From: a bacterium | Lineage (GTDB): Bacteria > Armatimonadota > Fimbriimonadia > Fimbriimonadales > Fimbriimonadaceae | Direction of reading: 5' to 3' | NCBI GenBank assembly: GCA_027483535.1 | Contig: JAIXUN010000002.1 | Coordinates: 1,178,001 to 1,242,000 of the forward strand | DNA length: 64,000 nt | Shown: one piece after another, positions 32,990 through 41,891 of the stretch | Layout of the letters: each line of letters starts with the position of its first letter | How positions within the stretch are numbered: the first letter of the stretch is position 1 | Notes under the pieces: model-generated | The model's database searches: none | Told to the model about the DNA's origin: nothing | What the model saw: the letters and a program-made list of their open reading frames with translations, nothing else | Program-made: the position numbers and the translations under genes

Positions 32990-34762
32990 ATGGTAGTGTC
33001 ACGCGTCACTTGCTTGGCATCTTTGCTGCTTGTAAGCGGAATGGGAATGGTTTCGGCCCAGTCGCCGTTGCCTCCCGGTGGCAAGGTCATCCCTGGGTTT
33101 GAACTTGATAAGTGGTCCGCTTCTGGCGAGCCGCTCGTTCAGTGTTCTAGACAACCCGGACGCATCGAGTTCCGCGTCGTGAGTCGAGGAAAGAACGCCT
33201 ACGATGCGACTCTGCAATCGCCTCCTATTCCTTTTGCGCTTCGAAAAGGGGACCGTGTTGTCCTTGCCGTAGAAACCTCCAAATCGGCCCCGCTCGACGC
33301 TCTTGCGGGCGTGAACGTTTATCTTGAGAAGGCTCAAGGGGAGTGGGAGGGATTCGGTTCTTCGGAGTGGGTGATCGGCGCGAAACCTACCGACCGGTTT
33401 GTAACCATCGAAGCTCCGAGAGATATCCCCGCGGGCTTCGTCAAGTACTCCGTTCATTTAGCCGGGGCGATTCAGACCTCTGCGCTAGCCAATGCCCGCG
33501 TGGTGGTCTATCCACGTGAACTTACCGACTTCAAACCGCCGTTCAACGTCATCTCCTATCCCGGAGAAGAAGCAAACGCCGCTTGGCGGAAGGAGGCGGA
33601 GGCTCGTATTGATAAGATTCGCAAAGGACGTCTCACGATTAAAGTGGTCGACAGCGCGGGTCAACCCGTCCCCTCTGCAAAGCTGGAGGTGAAACAGAAG
33701 CGACTTGGCTTTGAAATCGGCTCCTTTATCGAAGAACCGCTCTTGGAAAAAAGCGCCGATGGCGATCGTTACCGTGCGGTGTTCTCTGAGCTCTTCAACA
33801 AGGTCACGGTGCCGATGTACTGGGCCGATTGGGGCTGGGCATCGCCCGAAAAACGCAAGCAGTACCTGGACTATTGCGACTACTTCCAGAAAGCCGGAGT
33901 GCCGATGAAGGGGCACCTGATCATTTACCCCGGATGGCAGTTTCTCCCTGAATCTGCGAGACAGCTAAAGGACAAACCCGCCGAACTGAGGAGGCTCTTC
34001 GATGCACACGTGGTCGAAAAACTAAACGAGGTCCGCAAATACAACTTCGTGAGTTGGGACGTCACCAATGAGCTGCGGGACCTGCCGGATCTGTTCCCGA
34101 TCCTTGGGTTCGATTACTTTGCCGACCTCTTTAAACAGGCGAAACAGCTGACAAAAGGCGATGCAAAGCCACCTCGCCTCTACATCAATGAGAACTCGAT
34201 TGTCGAGAGCGGGGGAGCTACCGAGGCGAACCAGACTCTGTACGAATCTCAGATTCGTGAACTCATGTCGAAGGGTGCTCCCATCGAAGGCATCGGTATT
34301 CAAGGGCACTTCGGAGAGCGGGTGACCGGACCGGAAACTCTCTGGAAGATTATCGATCGATTCGCGAAGTTCGGAGTTCCGATCCAGATCACCGAATTCG
34401 ATGTGAACACACTTGATGAGGAAGGGCACGGTCGTTACTTTGAGGACTTCTACACGGCAATGTTTGCTCACCCTTCCGTCACCGGAGTGACCATGTGGGG
34501 TTTCTGGGAGCAGTCAATGTGGGTACCGAACGGCGCGTTGTTCAAGAAGGACTGGCGAGAAAAGCCTGCCGCGGCGGCGTTAAGGAAACTCATCAAGAGA
34601 TGGCAGACCAACTTTAGTGGAAAGACCAATCCTACGGGTGAAGCCTCGTTCCGAGCGTTTAAGGGAACCCTAACCGTCGCTGTAACGGTGGCAACAAAGA
34701 AGGAGACCTTTGAGGTGGAACTTAGTGGAACAACGCAAGAAGTGACTCTCCGGCTGAAGTAG
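32990..34762 (+). CDS. Secreted endo-1,4-beta-xylanase, GH10
   Basis: About 590 residues from ATG 32990. Signal peptide (TCLASLLLVSGMGMVSAQ), N-terminal carbohydrate-binding-like domain (about 30-185), a short beta segment, then a GH10 TIM barrel. The acid/base Glu361 lies in SWDVTNELRD and the nucleophile Glu469 in IQITEFDVN; GVPMKGHLIIYPGWQ corresponds to the substrate-binding loop. It hydrolyses xylan or related beta-glucans outside the cell. The helix-to-strand order is canonical. A short beta domain follows the barrel at the C-terminus. Confidence 0.9.
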   Translation: MVVSRVTCLASLLLVSGMGMVSAQSPLPPGGKVIPGFELDKWSASGEPLVQCSRQPGRIEFRVVSRGKNAYDATLQSPPIPFALRKGDRVVLAVETSKSAPLDALAGVNVYLEKAQGEWEGFGSSEWVIGAKPTDRFVTIEAPRDIPAGFVKYSVHLAGAIQTSALANARVVVYPRELTDFKPPFNVISYPGEEANAAWRKEAEARIDKIRKGRLTIKVVDSAGQPVPSAKLEVKQKRLGFEIGSFIEEPLLEKSADGDRYRAVFSELFNKVTVPMYWADWGWASPEKRKQYLDYCDYFQKAGVPMKGHLIIYPGWQFLPESARQLKDKPAELRRLFDAHVVEKLNEVRKYNFVSWDVTNELRDLPDLFPILGFDYFADLFKQAKQLTKGDAKPPRLYINENSIVESGGATEANQTLYESQIRELMSKGAPIEGIGIQGHFGERVTGPETLWKIIDRFAKFGVPIQITEFDVNTLDEEGHGRYFEDFYTAMFAHPSVTGVTMWGFWEQSMWVPNGALFKKDWREKPAAAALRKLIKRWQTNFSGKTNPTGEASFRAFKGTLTVAVTVATKKETFEVELSGTTQEVTLRLK

Positions 34763-34775
34763 TTGCCGGAGACGG

Positions 34776-34807
34776 GTTGCCTCGAGAACTTGGGCGAACG
34801 AGGCAAC
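34776..34807. terminator. Possible hairpin after the xylanase gene
   Basis: GTTGCCTCG pairs with CGAGGCAAC (9 bp, 14-base loop), 14 bp after the stop. It lacks a T run, so terminator function is uncertain. The rest of the gap to 34941 shows nothing recognisable. Confidence 0.4.
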
Positions 34808-34940
34808 ACCGTCAAACCGATCTATCTTTTATGATTTCTGCGGTTTTGTTTCCGGAGGATGCGTTCCATCTAATTCGACGTATCTTGTACAAGATCGGTT
34901 ACCAAAACCTACAAAAATTTGCAATCGTTTAGGAAAAGCC

Positions 34941-36482
34941 CTATTCCAGCGGTCCGCTTGCGATCCGGACGTCGGTGGCGGCACCTTTCTTGATCGACCC
35001 AAAGAGGTCCTCATCACCGGTGATTCGTGCCCCCTCGTACGTGTAAGCCGCGAATGCTTCTTCCAGCGATATGTTTTCAGCGGGGGAGAATGCTTCCGGA
35101 CGGCTGACGGCGGTTCGAATACCGTCGCGAGGGTCGCCGGGCACAATCGGTCGATCCGAGTTGAACGATAGGGGGATACCCGCATCGATCACGGAACGAG
35201 ATCGTTTCAGCACCGCCGTTCGTTCTGGACCGAGTTGCCGTAGGTAGGCGTGGCCGAATCGCAGGAGGAACTCGGGCTGGAAGTTGAGGAAGAATCCGCA
35301 TTTCGCGATCCTTGCAATCTGCTCATCGCTGAGCAGCATCGCGTGCTCGAGTCGGTGGTCGGAGGGTGCATCGGTGGATTCAAAGGCGTCTAGAACCAGA
35401 TCGACCGCGTAGTCGCCGATCGCGTGGATCGCCACCGGGTATCCCGCTTTGGCGGCGGTTAAGGTCATCTCTTTCAGGCGTTCTGGCTTGTAGATGAGTT
35501 GCCCGGAAACCTCGGCGGTGAGGGCGACCCCTCCGCGCGAGAGGATCGGCCCATTTGCGGGAGCCCCCGTGTACGACCCATAAATCGCGGCGGTGGCAGA
35601 GGCTATCGCACCATCGGCAAAAATTTTGATCCCCGAAATGCGGTTGCGATCGGGGTTGGCGGTCTTTGCCTCCCATTCGCGAAGACGGTCAACTCCGATT
35701 CCTTTGGGACCGAAAACTTCCTTCCACTGAACGTAAAGTCTTGTCCGAATCGGGTTGCCCTTGGCGGCGGCGATCTCGTACGCCTCTAGCTCACGCTCCA
35801 GGTGGAATCGACCCGTCATCATGTCGCAGGCGGCACCGATCCCAAGGTCTGCCATCGCGTGACCCGCTCGCAGAATTGCCTCCACCATTTCGTCCAGCGT
35901 GGGCAGGGGAACGGCAGCCGAAACCACTTCCAAAGCGATCTCGAGCAGTACCCCGTTTGGGGCACCTGAGGCATCGCGAACAAACACCCCACCTGAAGGA
36001 TCAGGAGACGACGCAGATATGCCCGCTTCCTCCAGCGCGGCGCTGTTACACGCCCCGGCATGACCGTTGGAGTGTCTCAACAGAATCGGGCGCGTCGCAG
36101 AGACTTTATCGAGGTCAAACCGGGTGAGATGCTCGCCGTTCGGCAGCCGATTCTGGTCGTACTGAACCGCCAAAAGCCACCCATCGGGTTGCTCCTTGTG
36201 GCGGGTGGCGAGGGCATCCAGAACATCATTGACGGAAGAGAGGCCGGTGAGATCGAGTTTGAGCAGATCGAGACCGGTTGGAAGGATGTGGCAGTGAGCG
36301 TCTACAAACTTTGGCAACAGATACTTGCCCGCTAAGTCGTGGTCGCACGCATCTCCGGCTGCGAAGGGGAGAGGGTCGGAGGTGAAGATGCCCGCCTCAA
36401 CCGATATTCGGAATCGGCCCTCTTTGCCGACCAGTTGAAAGTTTCCGTAACTGCCGTCATTCAGCGCAAAAGGGGAGTTCAT
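34941..36482 (-). CDS. YtcJ-like amidohydrolase
   Basis: 513 residues from ATG 36482 (the frame runs on to 36854 through the neighbouring gene). Metal-dependent amidohydrolase fold: KFVDAHCHILPTGLDL carries the first HxH, GIKIFADGAIASATAAIYG the carboxylated-lysine region, PVAIHAIGDYAVDLVLDAF the second histidine pair, HRLEHAMLLSDEQIARI, and LSFNSDRPIVPGDPRDGI the final aspartate. It belongs to the YtcJ/NfdA amidohydrolase branch; the substrate is unknown. It is probably cytoplasmic. It overlaps the upstream small membrane gene by 4 bp. Confidence 0.88.
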   Translation of the reverse strand: MNSPFALNDGSYGNFQLVGKEGRFRISVEAGIFTSDPLPFAAGDACDHDLAGKYLLPKFVDAHCHILPTGLDLLKLDLTGLSSVNDVLDALATRHKEQPDGWLLAVQYDQNRLPNGEHLTRFDLDKVSATRPILLRHSNGHAGACNSAALEEAGISASSPDPSGGVFVRDASGAPNGVLLEIALEVVSAAVPLPTLDEMVEAILRAGHAMADLGIGAACDMMTGRFHLERELEAYEIAAAKGNPIRTRLYVQWKEVFGPKGIGVDRLREWEAKTANPDRNRISGIKIFADGAIASATAAIYGSYTGAPANGPILSRGGVALTAEVSGQLIYKPERLKEMTLTAAKAGYPVAIHAIGDYAVDLVLDAFESTDAPSDHRLEHAMLLSDEQIARIAKCGFFLNFQPEFLLRFGHAYLRQLGPERTAVLKRSRSVIDAGIPLSFNSDRPIVPGDPRDGIRTAVSRPEAFSPAENISLEEAFAAYTYEGARITGDEDLFGSIKKGAATDVRIASGPLE

Positions 36483-36754
36483 GAGTTCTTGGAATCCTTG
36501 CCAGAAGGTTGGGAAGATGAATTCTTTGCTTTCTTCGCGTCGGCGAAGCTCAGTGAGAGCCCGGTCCAGAAGAGGCAGATGAAGATGGCGAAAAGTGCCA
36601 TCCAGCCTCGACCAAACAGCCATAGCGCCGCCGCGATTGCGATGAGCGTGGTGAAGCCGATCGCCTTTAGGTTGCGAGGCTTCTGCACCGCCAATAGCGA
36701 GATCACGCCGAAGGCGAGCAGCAGGACAACCATTTGGATGGGCTTGCCCGGCAT
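36479..36754 (-). CDS. Small membrane protein upstream of the amidohydrolase
   Basis: 91 residues with three hydrophobic segments (MVVLLLAFGVISLLAV, AIGFTTLIAIAAALWLFG, MALFAIFICLFWTGLSL) and a polar Lys/Ser tail. It starts just after the aldo/keto reductase-like stop (2 bp) and overlaps the amidohydrolase by 4 bp, so the three genes form one operon. No family recognised. Confidence 0.68.
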   Translation of the reverse strand: MPGKPIQMVVLLLAFGVISLLAVQKPRNLKAIGFTTLIAIAAALWLFGRGWMALFAIFICLFWTGLSLSFADAKKAKNSSSQPSGKDSKNS

Positions 36755-36756
36755 GA

Positions 36757-37653
36757 CTACACGGTAAGCGGCGTTTGCCTAACTTGCGGGGCAGCCGCCA
36801 GGTTGGCTTCGGCGAAACGTGCAATCGCCGCTGGGTCTGATAACGCGGCCGCATAGGCCGCTTCGACTTCTGCGTATTCAGACGGCACGGTTAGGCTCCC
36901 GGCGGCAATCGCCAAGTCGATTTCAGTTGTAGAAGAAACGCCGACAAGAGTCGGGTGAACTTGGCTCGCCTTCGCCAGAGCCAACTGAGCAACCGGAACC
37001 CCGTCAATCGCCTCATTAAGCGGAGTCGATGCAAACGGAGCAATCTCCGTAAACACGTTTTTCTTATCCCATCGAAGGGGGCGAGTAGTGACGATGCCTA
37101 CCCGTCTTTCTTGGGCGAGAGGGGCCAAGTTGTCGTAGGCTCGGTTCTCCAGAGGGTTTTTGGGAAGGAGGATCGTTTCGAAGGCGTCATGAAACTGCCA
37201 AACGCCTAGGATTGCCATAGGAGGACCTTCTGGATACAACCCGATGAACCGCACATTGCCTTCTTGCTTCGCAGACTCTAAGGCCGAAAGCGCCCCGTTG
37301 ATCTGATACTCCTCTAACCCTCGTCGAATCTTGAGGAAGTAGAAGTCGATGTATTCGCGCCCAATCGAAGAAAGGGTTTCGATGAGGTGGGCCTGAACCA
37401 GGTCCATGGCATGGTCCTCCTCCGTGGCGTTCTCGATTCGTGGACCGCCGATGGTCATGAGCGTTGCCGAGGTGCCACGCATGCAACCGCCCCAAAGCGC
37501 AGGTTGACTGGTGATATCCAGCGGAACGTTTTGTGCAACCGCATGATCCACCAGGTCCTTCGCCGATTCGGCGAATCCACCGTTCGGAACAGAAAGGCTC
37601 AGCCAGATGGGTGGGAAGACCGCGTTGGTTCGACCAAGAACAGGTTGCGTCAC
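36757..37653 (-). CDS. Aldo/keto reductase-like protein with degraded active site
   Basis: 298 residues with the overall AKR barrel order (start VLGRTNA, EYIDFYFLKI, GNVRFIGLYPEG, RRVGIVTTRPL, ALAKASQVHPTLVGVSSTTEIDLA). The AKR catalytic tetrad Asp-Tyr-Lys-His appears largely lost: the Asp/Tyr region reads LDITSQPALWGG and the lysine and histidine positions carry other residues. It may be a non-enzymatic family member or bind a different cofactor. First gene of an operon with the small membrane protein and the amidohydrolase. Confidence 0.72.
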   Translation of the reverse strand: MTQPVLGRTNAVFPPIWLSLSVPNGGFAESAKDLVDHAVAQNVPLDITSQPALWGGCMRGTSATLMTIGGPRIENATEEDHAMDLVQAHLIETLSSIGREYIDFYFLKIRRGLEEYQINGALSALESAKQEGNVRFIGLYPEGPPMAILGVWQFHDAFETILLPKNPLENRAYDNLAPLAQERRVGIVTTRPLRWDKKNVFTEIAPFASTPLNEAIDGVPVAQLALAKASQVHPTLVGVSSTTEIDLAIAAGSLTVPSEYAEVEAAYAAALSDPAAIARFAEANLAAAPQVRQTPLTV

Positions 37654-37707
37654 ACCTTCAATCTACCTACCAAAGGCGACAGTCGTTTTAGAAAGGGAAG
37701 TGGTGAT

Positions 37708-39135
37708 TCAGGGAGTCCGCTTGACGTTGAGGTTTGCCTCGCGCCCCGCTTTGTCCATGACATAGACCTCTACTTCCTGGTCGCCGATCTTATCGAACCA
37801 GTCCGCGGCTCGAAACTTGAGCACTGTGGGCAGCTCTTTTTCTTGAACGTGCGTGAAAAAGTTTGGTTTGCCGTCTTTCCAGCCTCCGTACACCCGAATT
37901 CCTGCCGGAGCGGTGATGACAATCTCACCTGCGGTGCGTTGAATGGTGGGACCGGGAAGGGAAGGCGCAAGCGGACCATCTGCCTGGAAAAACGGGTGAT
38001 AGCTGAGCCGAGTAGCGAAGAATGGATCCCAGGTGGTGCGCGGTGCAGGAGGATCGCTGAACGGCGAAATCTCTGTGTCCCCGGCAGGTTCCACGGCCAG
38101 GAAGCATCGATTGATGTGGTCGAACCCGCGCGACATCACGCAGTTGGGATCGTTGGTATGGGGAAGTCCGAAGGTGTGGCCGAGTTCGTGGATCATCGCC
38201 CCGTAGGTGGTGGCCGCGTTCGCCCACGCCGATTTACGATACGCGCTGTCATCGAATCGGTCGACCCCGTTCACCTCCATCTTGTCTGTAAATGCCTTGC
38301 TGACCTCGGCAATGGACCTTGGCCAGTACCGCATGCCCAGCGTTCCGAACATCGCCAGCGATCCTCCGCCCAGCGCGGTATGCCCCCCCGCTCGCTTGGT
38401 TGCCGGGTCGTACTTGGCGAATCCGTTGAGGCAGAGCAGTTTGGTGTTTTCGAAGACGAAGTCTTTGTTCAGCAGACCGTAAGCCTCTCCCCAAAAGGCG
38501 TTCATGTCCTTCTTTCGAAGTTCGGCGCCGTCTTGATCAAGCGTGATGAATCGAACTAAAGGTTCTCCGTTTGGATCCTCTTCCACGTTGAAGGTTTTAT
38601 AGCCAAAGCCGGATCGCTGCATGGCATCGGCGGTGAACGCCTGCAGGAGTCGTACTGCGGTGCGCGTTCGAGTCTCGATGGCTTCTTTCGAGTCTTCGCC
38701 TTGGAAACCTTCAAAGGTTGGCTGCTCGTCTCTTGCCACCAGGTACACGCAGGTCACCTTGTAGGCGGTTTTCATCGGAACGTAGTCGATGCGGGATTTC
38801 ACGGTGCGGCTGCCGATCTTGGCAACGATCATTTGCTTGCCCGGTTGCAGCGCCACCACACCCAGGAACTTGCCGTTCACGACGGGGAATCGATTGCCGG
38901 GAAGGGCGGGACCTTTCGGACTTCGGTCGGTGCCGAGGACAACCGTATCGCCCGGAGCATGCCCTTCGACGATCACCCACGGGTTTCGTACCACGCTGCC
39001 GGCTTCGGGTCGGACGATGTCGAACGAGGGGGTTTGGGATGGGATCGGGTCCGCTTGTGCTTGTCCCTGGAGTCCTAGGAGCCCCGTAAGGACGGTGGCA
39101 CCCAGCCCTAAAACGCGAAGATCGCTCGCTCGCAT
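37708..39135 (-). CDS. Secreted metzincin-type zinc metalloprotease
   Basis: 475 residues from ATG 39135. Signal peptide (LRVLGLGATVLTGLLGLQGQAQA), an N-terminal beta domain (FDIVRPEAGSVVRNPWVIVEG), then a zincin domain with HELGHTFGLPHT (His316, Glu317, His320, His326) followed by VMSRGFDH as a probable Met-turn. A C-terminal jacalin-like or beta domain completes the protein. The layout resembles putative peptidase families near M66/M98. It probably degrades external protein. A duplicate of the start of this gene survives at 40003-40085. Confidence 0.84.
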   Translation of the reverse strand: MRASDLRVLGLGATVLTGLLGLQGQAQADPIPSQTPSFDIVRPEAGSVVRNPWVIVEGHAPGDTVVLGTDRSPKGPALPGNRFPVVNGKFLGVVALQPGKQMIVAKIGSRTVKSRIDYVPMKTAYKVTCVYLVARDEQPTFEGFQGEDSKEAIETRTRTAVRLLQAFTADAMQRSGFGYKTFNVEEDPNGEPLVRFITLDQDGAELRKKDMNAFWGEAYGLLNKDFVFENTKLLCLNGFAKYDPATKRAGGHTALGGGSLAMFGTLGMRYWPRSIAEVSKAFTDKMEVNGVDRFDDSAYRKSAWANAATTYGAMIHELGHTFGLPHTNDPNCVMSRGFDHINRCFLAVEPAGDTEISPFSDPPAPRTTWDPFFATRLSYHPFFQADGPLAPSLPGPTIQRTAGEIVITAPAGIRVYGGWKDGKPNFFTHVQEKELPTVLKFRAADWFDKIGDQEVEVYVMDKAGREANLNVKRTP

Positions 39136-39275
39136 ACTCCTCACTCTACCAAAACCACGAAATCTTGAGTTGTTGATAAAAATCTGTTTACAATCAGGAG
39201 CAGAGGTTGAAAGATTCATGGCTTTACGAACAGAGAATTGAATCGGTTCTGATTCGGACTCAATGAGGAAGGTAA

Positions 39276-39824
39276 TTGTACGAAAAAATGAGCACGACTG
39301 ATGGGATCAAGCTTGTAAAAAAGGTGTTTGCTCAGCGCCTTATGGCACTTGAGTTTAGCAAGGAAGGCAAAGTCTTTGTCTGCAAGCGTGACGGATGGGA
39401 GGTCGTGGCATGGATTGAGCTTCTGGGGCAAAAGTCGCCCGGGCTAATCGATTGCTATGTGGGTATTCACTCTGAACCGATGATGAAGCGGATGGGGGTC
39501 TATTTTCCGCACGTGAAAAAATATAACTGCCTAATTGAAACTAGCGCCAAACTTTATGACTACTGGCGAGTTCAAGATGGAAAACCAACAATCGGTCTCG
39601 GAGATTATCCATGTGTTCTTACCTTAGAGGATGGGCAGGCATACCTCGAGAAAATTAACCATATCTTTTTTGATGAAGCCGTCCCTGCGATGCTTTCTTT
39701 CAATAGTGAGGCTGAAATTATAGACCGAGTAAGCGCAGGCCCGCGTCCATTCTCGTCTTTTTATCCAGAGCAGAAATGGAAAGCAATGGTCGAGTTGTAT
39801 CATAGCAAACTGCGGGAGACTTGA
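39276..39824 (+). CDS. Hypothetical protein, AT-rich
   Basis: About 180 residues with no recognised family. The sequence is more AT-rich than its surroundings and lies between the metalloprotease gene and an IS remnant, so it may have been brought in with the rearrangement. TTG 39276 and ATG 39288 are possible starts: AGGAAGG at 39266-39272 is too close for the first and somewhat far for the second. It has no signal peptide or membrane helix. Confidence 0.55.
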   Translation: MYEKMSTTDGIKLVKKVFAQRLMALEFSKEGKVFVCKRDGWEVVAWIELLGQKSPGLIDCYVGIHSEPMMKRMGVYFPHVKKYNCLIETSAKLYDYWRVQDGKPTIGLGDYPCVLTLEDGQAYLEKINHIFFDEAVPAMLSFNSEAEIIDRVSAGPRPFSSFYPEQKWKAMVELYHSKLRET

Positions 39825-39844
39825 TCTTTTCTGAATCTTTACCG

Positions 39845-39998
39845 ATTCCGTACGAACGAGCGCCTCCGGCCATGCTCGCTCCACCCTCGATTCCCTGAAG
39901 AACCTTCACGATCTGCTCCTCGCTGTATCTCTTGCTGCTCATATTTGCTTCCAATATCCTACAGAACAACACTGGTCAATTTAAGGGGAACTGGTCAG
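39845..39998 (-). mobile_element. IS3-type transposase OrfA remnant with one end
   Basis: Reading on the minus strand from ATG 39942: MSSKRYSEEQIVKVLQGIEGG then ARSYGIG. This matches the N-terminus of IS3-family OrfA (KR[FY][ST]EEQI...G...YGI) and then loses similarity by about 39845. Upstream of it (39982-39997) lies TGACCAGTTCCCCTTAA on the minus strand, a plausible terminal inverted-repeat end. No OrfB or second end is found, so the element is a fragment. Confidence 0.7.
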
Positions 39999-40002
39999 GT
40001 CG

Positions 40003-40085
40003 GCTTGTGCTTGTCCCTGGAGTCCTAGGAGCCCGGTGAGGACGGATGCGCCCAGTCCTAAAACGCGAAGATCGCTCGCTCGCAT
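40003..40085 (-). pseudogene. Duplicated 5' fragment of the metalloprotease gene
   Basis: From ATG 40085 the minus strand reads MRASDLRVLGLGAS then TGLLGLQGQAQ, the signal peptide of the metalloprotease at 39135. About 100 bp including bases upstream of the start (to about 40100) match 39050-39150 with few differences. The copy is cut by the IS3 remnant end near 39998, so the rest of that gene copy is gone. Confidence 0.85.
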
Positions 40086-40160
40086 ACCCCTCACTCTACC
40101 AAGAGAGACGTCGGGATGGTTTCAAGGTTTGGTACGGTTAGATTTGGAAGGACGTGCTAA

Positions 40161-40661
40161 GTGAAGTACTACACGGAGAAACAAGCCCAGAGGAATGGGA
40201 TTCTTCCCAAAGGAGAGTTGCCTGCGGAGATCGACCGGAACAGGAAAGTTCTCCAGGACTACCGGCTGGAAGACACTCTTGGAGCGCGGCATCACGCCAC
40301 GCGATTTGTCACTTCGACGATGAAGAATGGGGCGATCCTCTTCATCGCAAACTCGTTCATCTGGCCTTCGTACACCAATCAGGGCTTGGCAAAGTTGCTT
40401 TGGGGTTTAGACAAAGTCTCGGGCAAAGACAAGAAAGCTCGAACCAAGCGCGTATGCAACGTCGTAACGTTCGATAAGGGCGAGCGGGACCTGCTGCAAG
40501 CGTTCCTCGGAATGGCCTTGATAAGTTGCTGGGAGACCTATCTGTTATCGCCGGATGGTGAGCTCGTATGGTTTTTCTCACACGACGACTTTTTCAACGT
40601 GAGCTATAAGGGGTCGCGTCCGGAGATCGAGAAGTTCTTCGCCGAATATGATGTGTTCTAA
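40161..40661 (+). CDS. Hypothetical protein
   Basis: 166 residues starting at GTG 40161. Soluble, with no signal peptide and no family recognised. The C-terminal half has LAKLLWGLDKV, LLSPDGELVWFFSHDDFFNVSYKG and an acidic end. It is located next to the protease/IS scar. It may be an immunity- or DUF-like small protein, but that is not supported by any motif I can name. Confidence 0.6.
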   Translation: MKYYTEKQAQRNGILPKGELPAEIDRNRKVLQDYRLEDTLGARHHATRFVTSTMKNGAILFIANSFIWPSYTNQGLAKLLWGLDKVSGKDKKARTKRVCNVVTFDKGERDLLQAFLGMALISCWETYLLSPDGELVWFFSHDDFFNVSYKGSRPEIEKFFAEYDVF

Positions 40662-40749
40662 GTGCTAACCACCTTTGTCCTGCCACTCACGCTCTTTGTG
40701 AGCCCCATTTCTTGGTGATCGTGACAATTTTATAGAGCCTCCGGGATAA

Positions 40750-40791
40750 ATTCCCCTCCTCGGAGGGGTGGCCTGTAAGGCCGGGGTGGTC
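40750..40791 (+). repeat. REP-like repeat, copy A
   Basis: ATTCCCCTCC..GGAGGGGTGGCC...GGCCGGGGTGGTC: a GC-rich unit with two internal short palindromes (CCCCTC/GAGGGG and GGCC/GGCC). It is the inverted partner of copy B, about 80 bp away. Confidence 0.65.
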
Positions 40792-40871
40792 TCCGGAAAA
40801 CGCACGTGACACAAGAGTTTTGTTCGAGCAAGTCGCCGACACTTATACACGTTGAGGAAATCAGTTTTTTT

Positions 40872-40912
40872 GACCACCCCGCCCCGTTGGGGCACCCCTC
40901 CATAGAGGGGAA
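40872..40912 (-). repeat. REP-like repeat, copy B (inverted)
   Basis: On the minus strand this reads ATTCCCCTCTATGGAGGGGTGCC...GGGGCGGGGTGGTC, the same unit as copy A in opposite orientation. Together they bracket 40792-40871, which holds no recognisable gene, in the intergenic space between a hypothetical gene and the prenyltransferase gene. Confidence 0.65.
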
Positions 40913-40943
40913 TGAAACGGGACTCGCCATCCTGCCAACCGCC

Positions 40944-41849
40944 TCAGCGAACCAACTGATCGACCAGGGCAAACACAAATAGACCCAGCGAGATGAACCC
41001 GTTGAGCGTGAAGAAAGCCAGGTTGACTTTCGACAAATCATCCGCCTTCACCAGACTCTGTTCGTACGCCAACATCGCCGCCGCATAAACCACGCCGACC
41101 ACCATCCAGATACCGCCGCCGACCGAGGCGACCGCCGCTCCAAAAAGAACAATCGCCAGCACGTGCGATGTCCGGCTTACCATCAGCGCGCGTGCTTTCC
41201 CGAGCGTTTGAGGAAGAGAGCGCAGCCCTTTCTCACTATCGAACTCCTCGTCTTGGAGGGCGTAAATGATGTCAAACCCGGCGGTCCAAAACATCACCGC
41301 AAAGGTTGCCCAACCGATCACCGGATGGAGGGCTCCGGTGACCGCGATCCAAGCCGCAGCCGGGGCGATTCCGAGTCCGAGCCCCAATACGAAGTGACAA
41401 AGTGGCGTGAACCGTTTGGTGAGCGAATAACCGAGCGTAACAAGCAGCGCCACCGGAGAGAGGGCAAACGCGAGAGGGTTCAACATCGCGGCGGCAAAGA
41501 TGAATAGTCCGCAAGAGGCGAAGAAGAACAGGTTCACCTGCTTCAAAGAGAGCAACCCCGCCGGGATCGCTCGCATCTTAGTGCGAGGATTCAGCGCGTC
41601 GATGTCGCGATCAGCGATCCGGTTGTAAGCCATGGCCGCGCTACGACAAGTGACCATAGCAAGGAGGATCCAGCCGAAGGTCGCCCAGCCCGGCCAGGCA
41701 ATGCCTAGCTTCGCCTTGGACGCCCACATCATGCCGATGAGCGCAAACGGAAGGGCAAAAATCGAGTGCTCGAACTTGATCATCTCCAGATAGGTGGAGA
41801 CCGCTTTCCACCCTCTCACCGGGGCGGGGCTCGATTCGATTGTTGCCAT
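40944..41849 (-). CDS. UbiA-family polyprenyltransferase
   Basis: About 301 residues, mostly membrane helices. The two Asp-rich motifs of UbiA prenyltransferases are visible: NRIADRDIDALN and ALQDEEFDSEKGLRSLP. It transfers a polyprenyl chain to an aromatic acceptor in quinone synthesis. It is close to the MqnP/4-hydroxybenzoate octaprenyltransferase branch, which serves futalosine-route menaquinone synthesis, but which quinone applies here cannot be told from this gene. ATG 41849 is preferred over the ORF start at 41873. Confidence 0.88.
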   Translation of the reverse strand: MATIESSPAPVRGWKAVSTYLEMIKFEHSIFALPFALIGMMWASKAKLGIAWPGWATFGWILLAMVTCRSAAMAYNRIADRDIDALNPRTKMRAIPAGLLSLKQVNLFFFASCGLFIFAAAMLNPLAFALSPVALLVTLGYSLTKRFTPLCHFVLGLGLGIAPAAAWIAVTGALHPVIGWATFAVMFWTAGFDIIYALQDEEFDSEKGLRSLPQTLGKARALMVSRTSHVLAIVLFGAAVASVGGGIWMVVGVVYAAAMLAYEQSLVKADDLSKVNLAFFTLNGFISLGLFVFALVDQLVR

Positions 41850-41891
41850 CACCTTAAGTTTACGGAAAAACAAGTTCCCGAAGTTCAGCGA

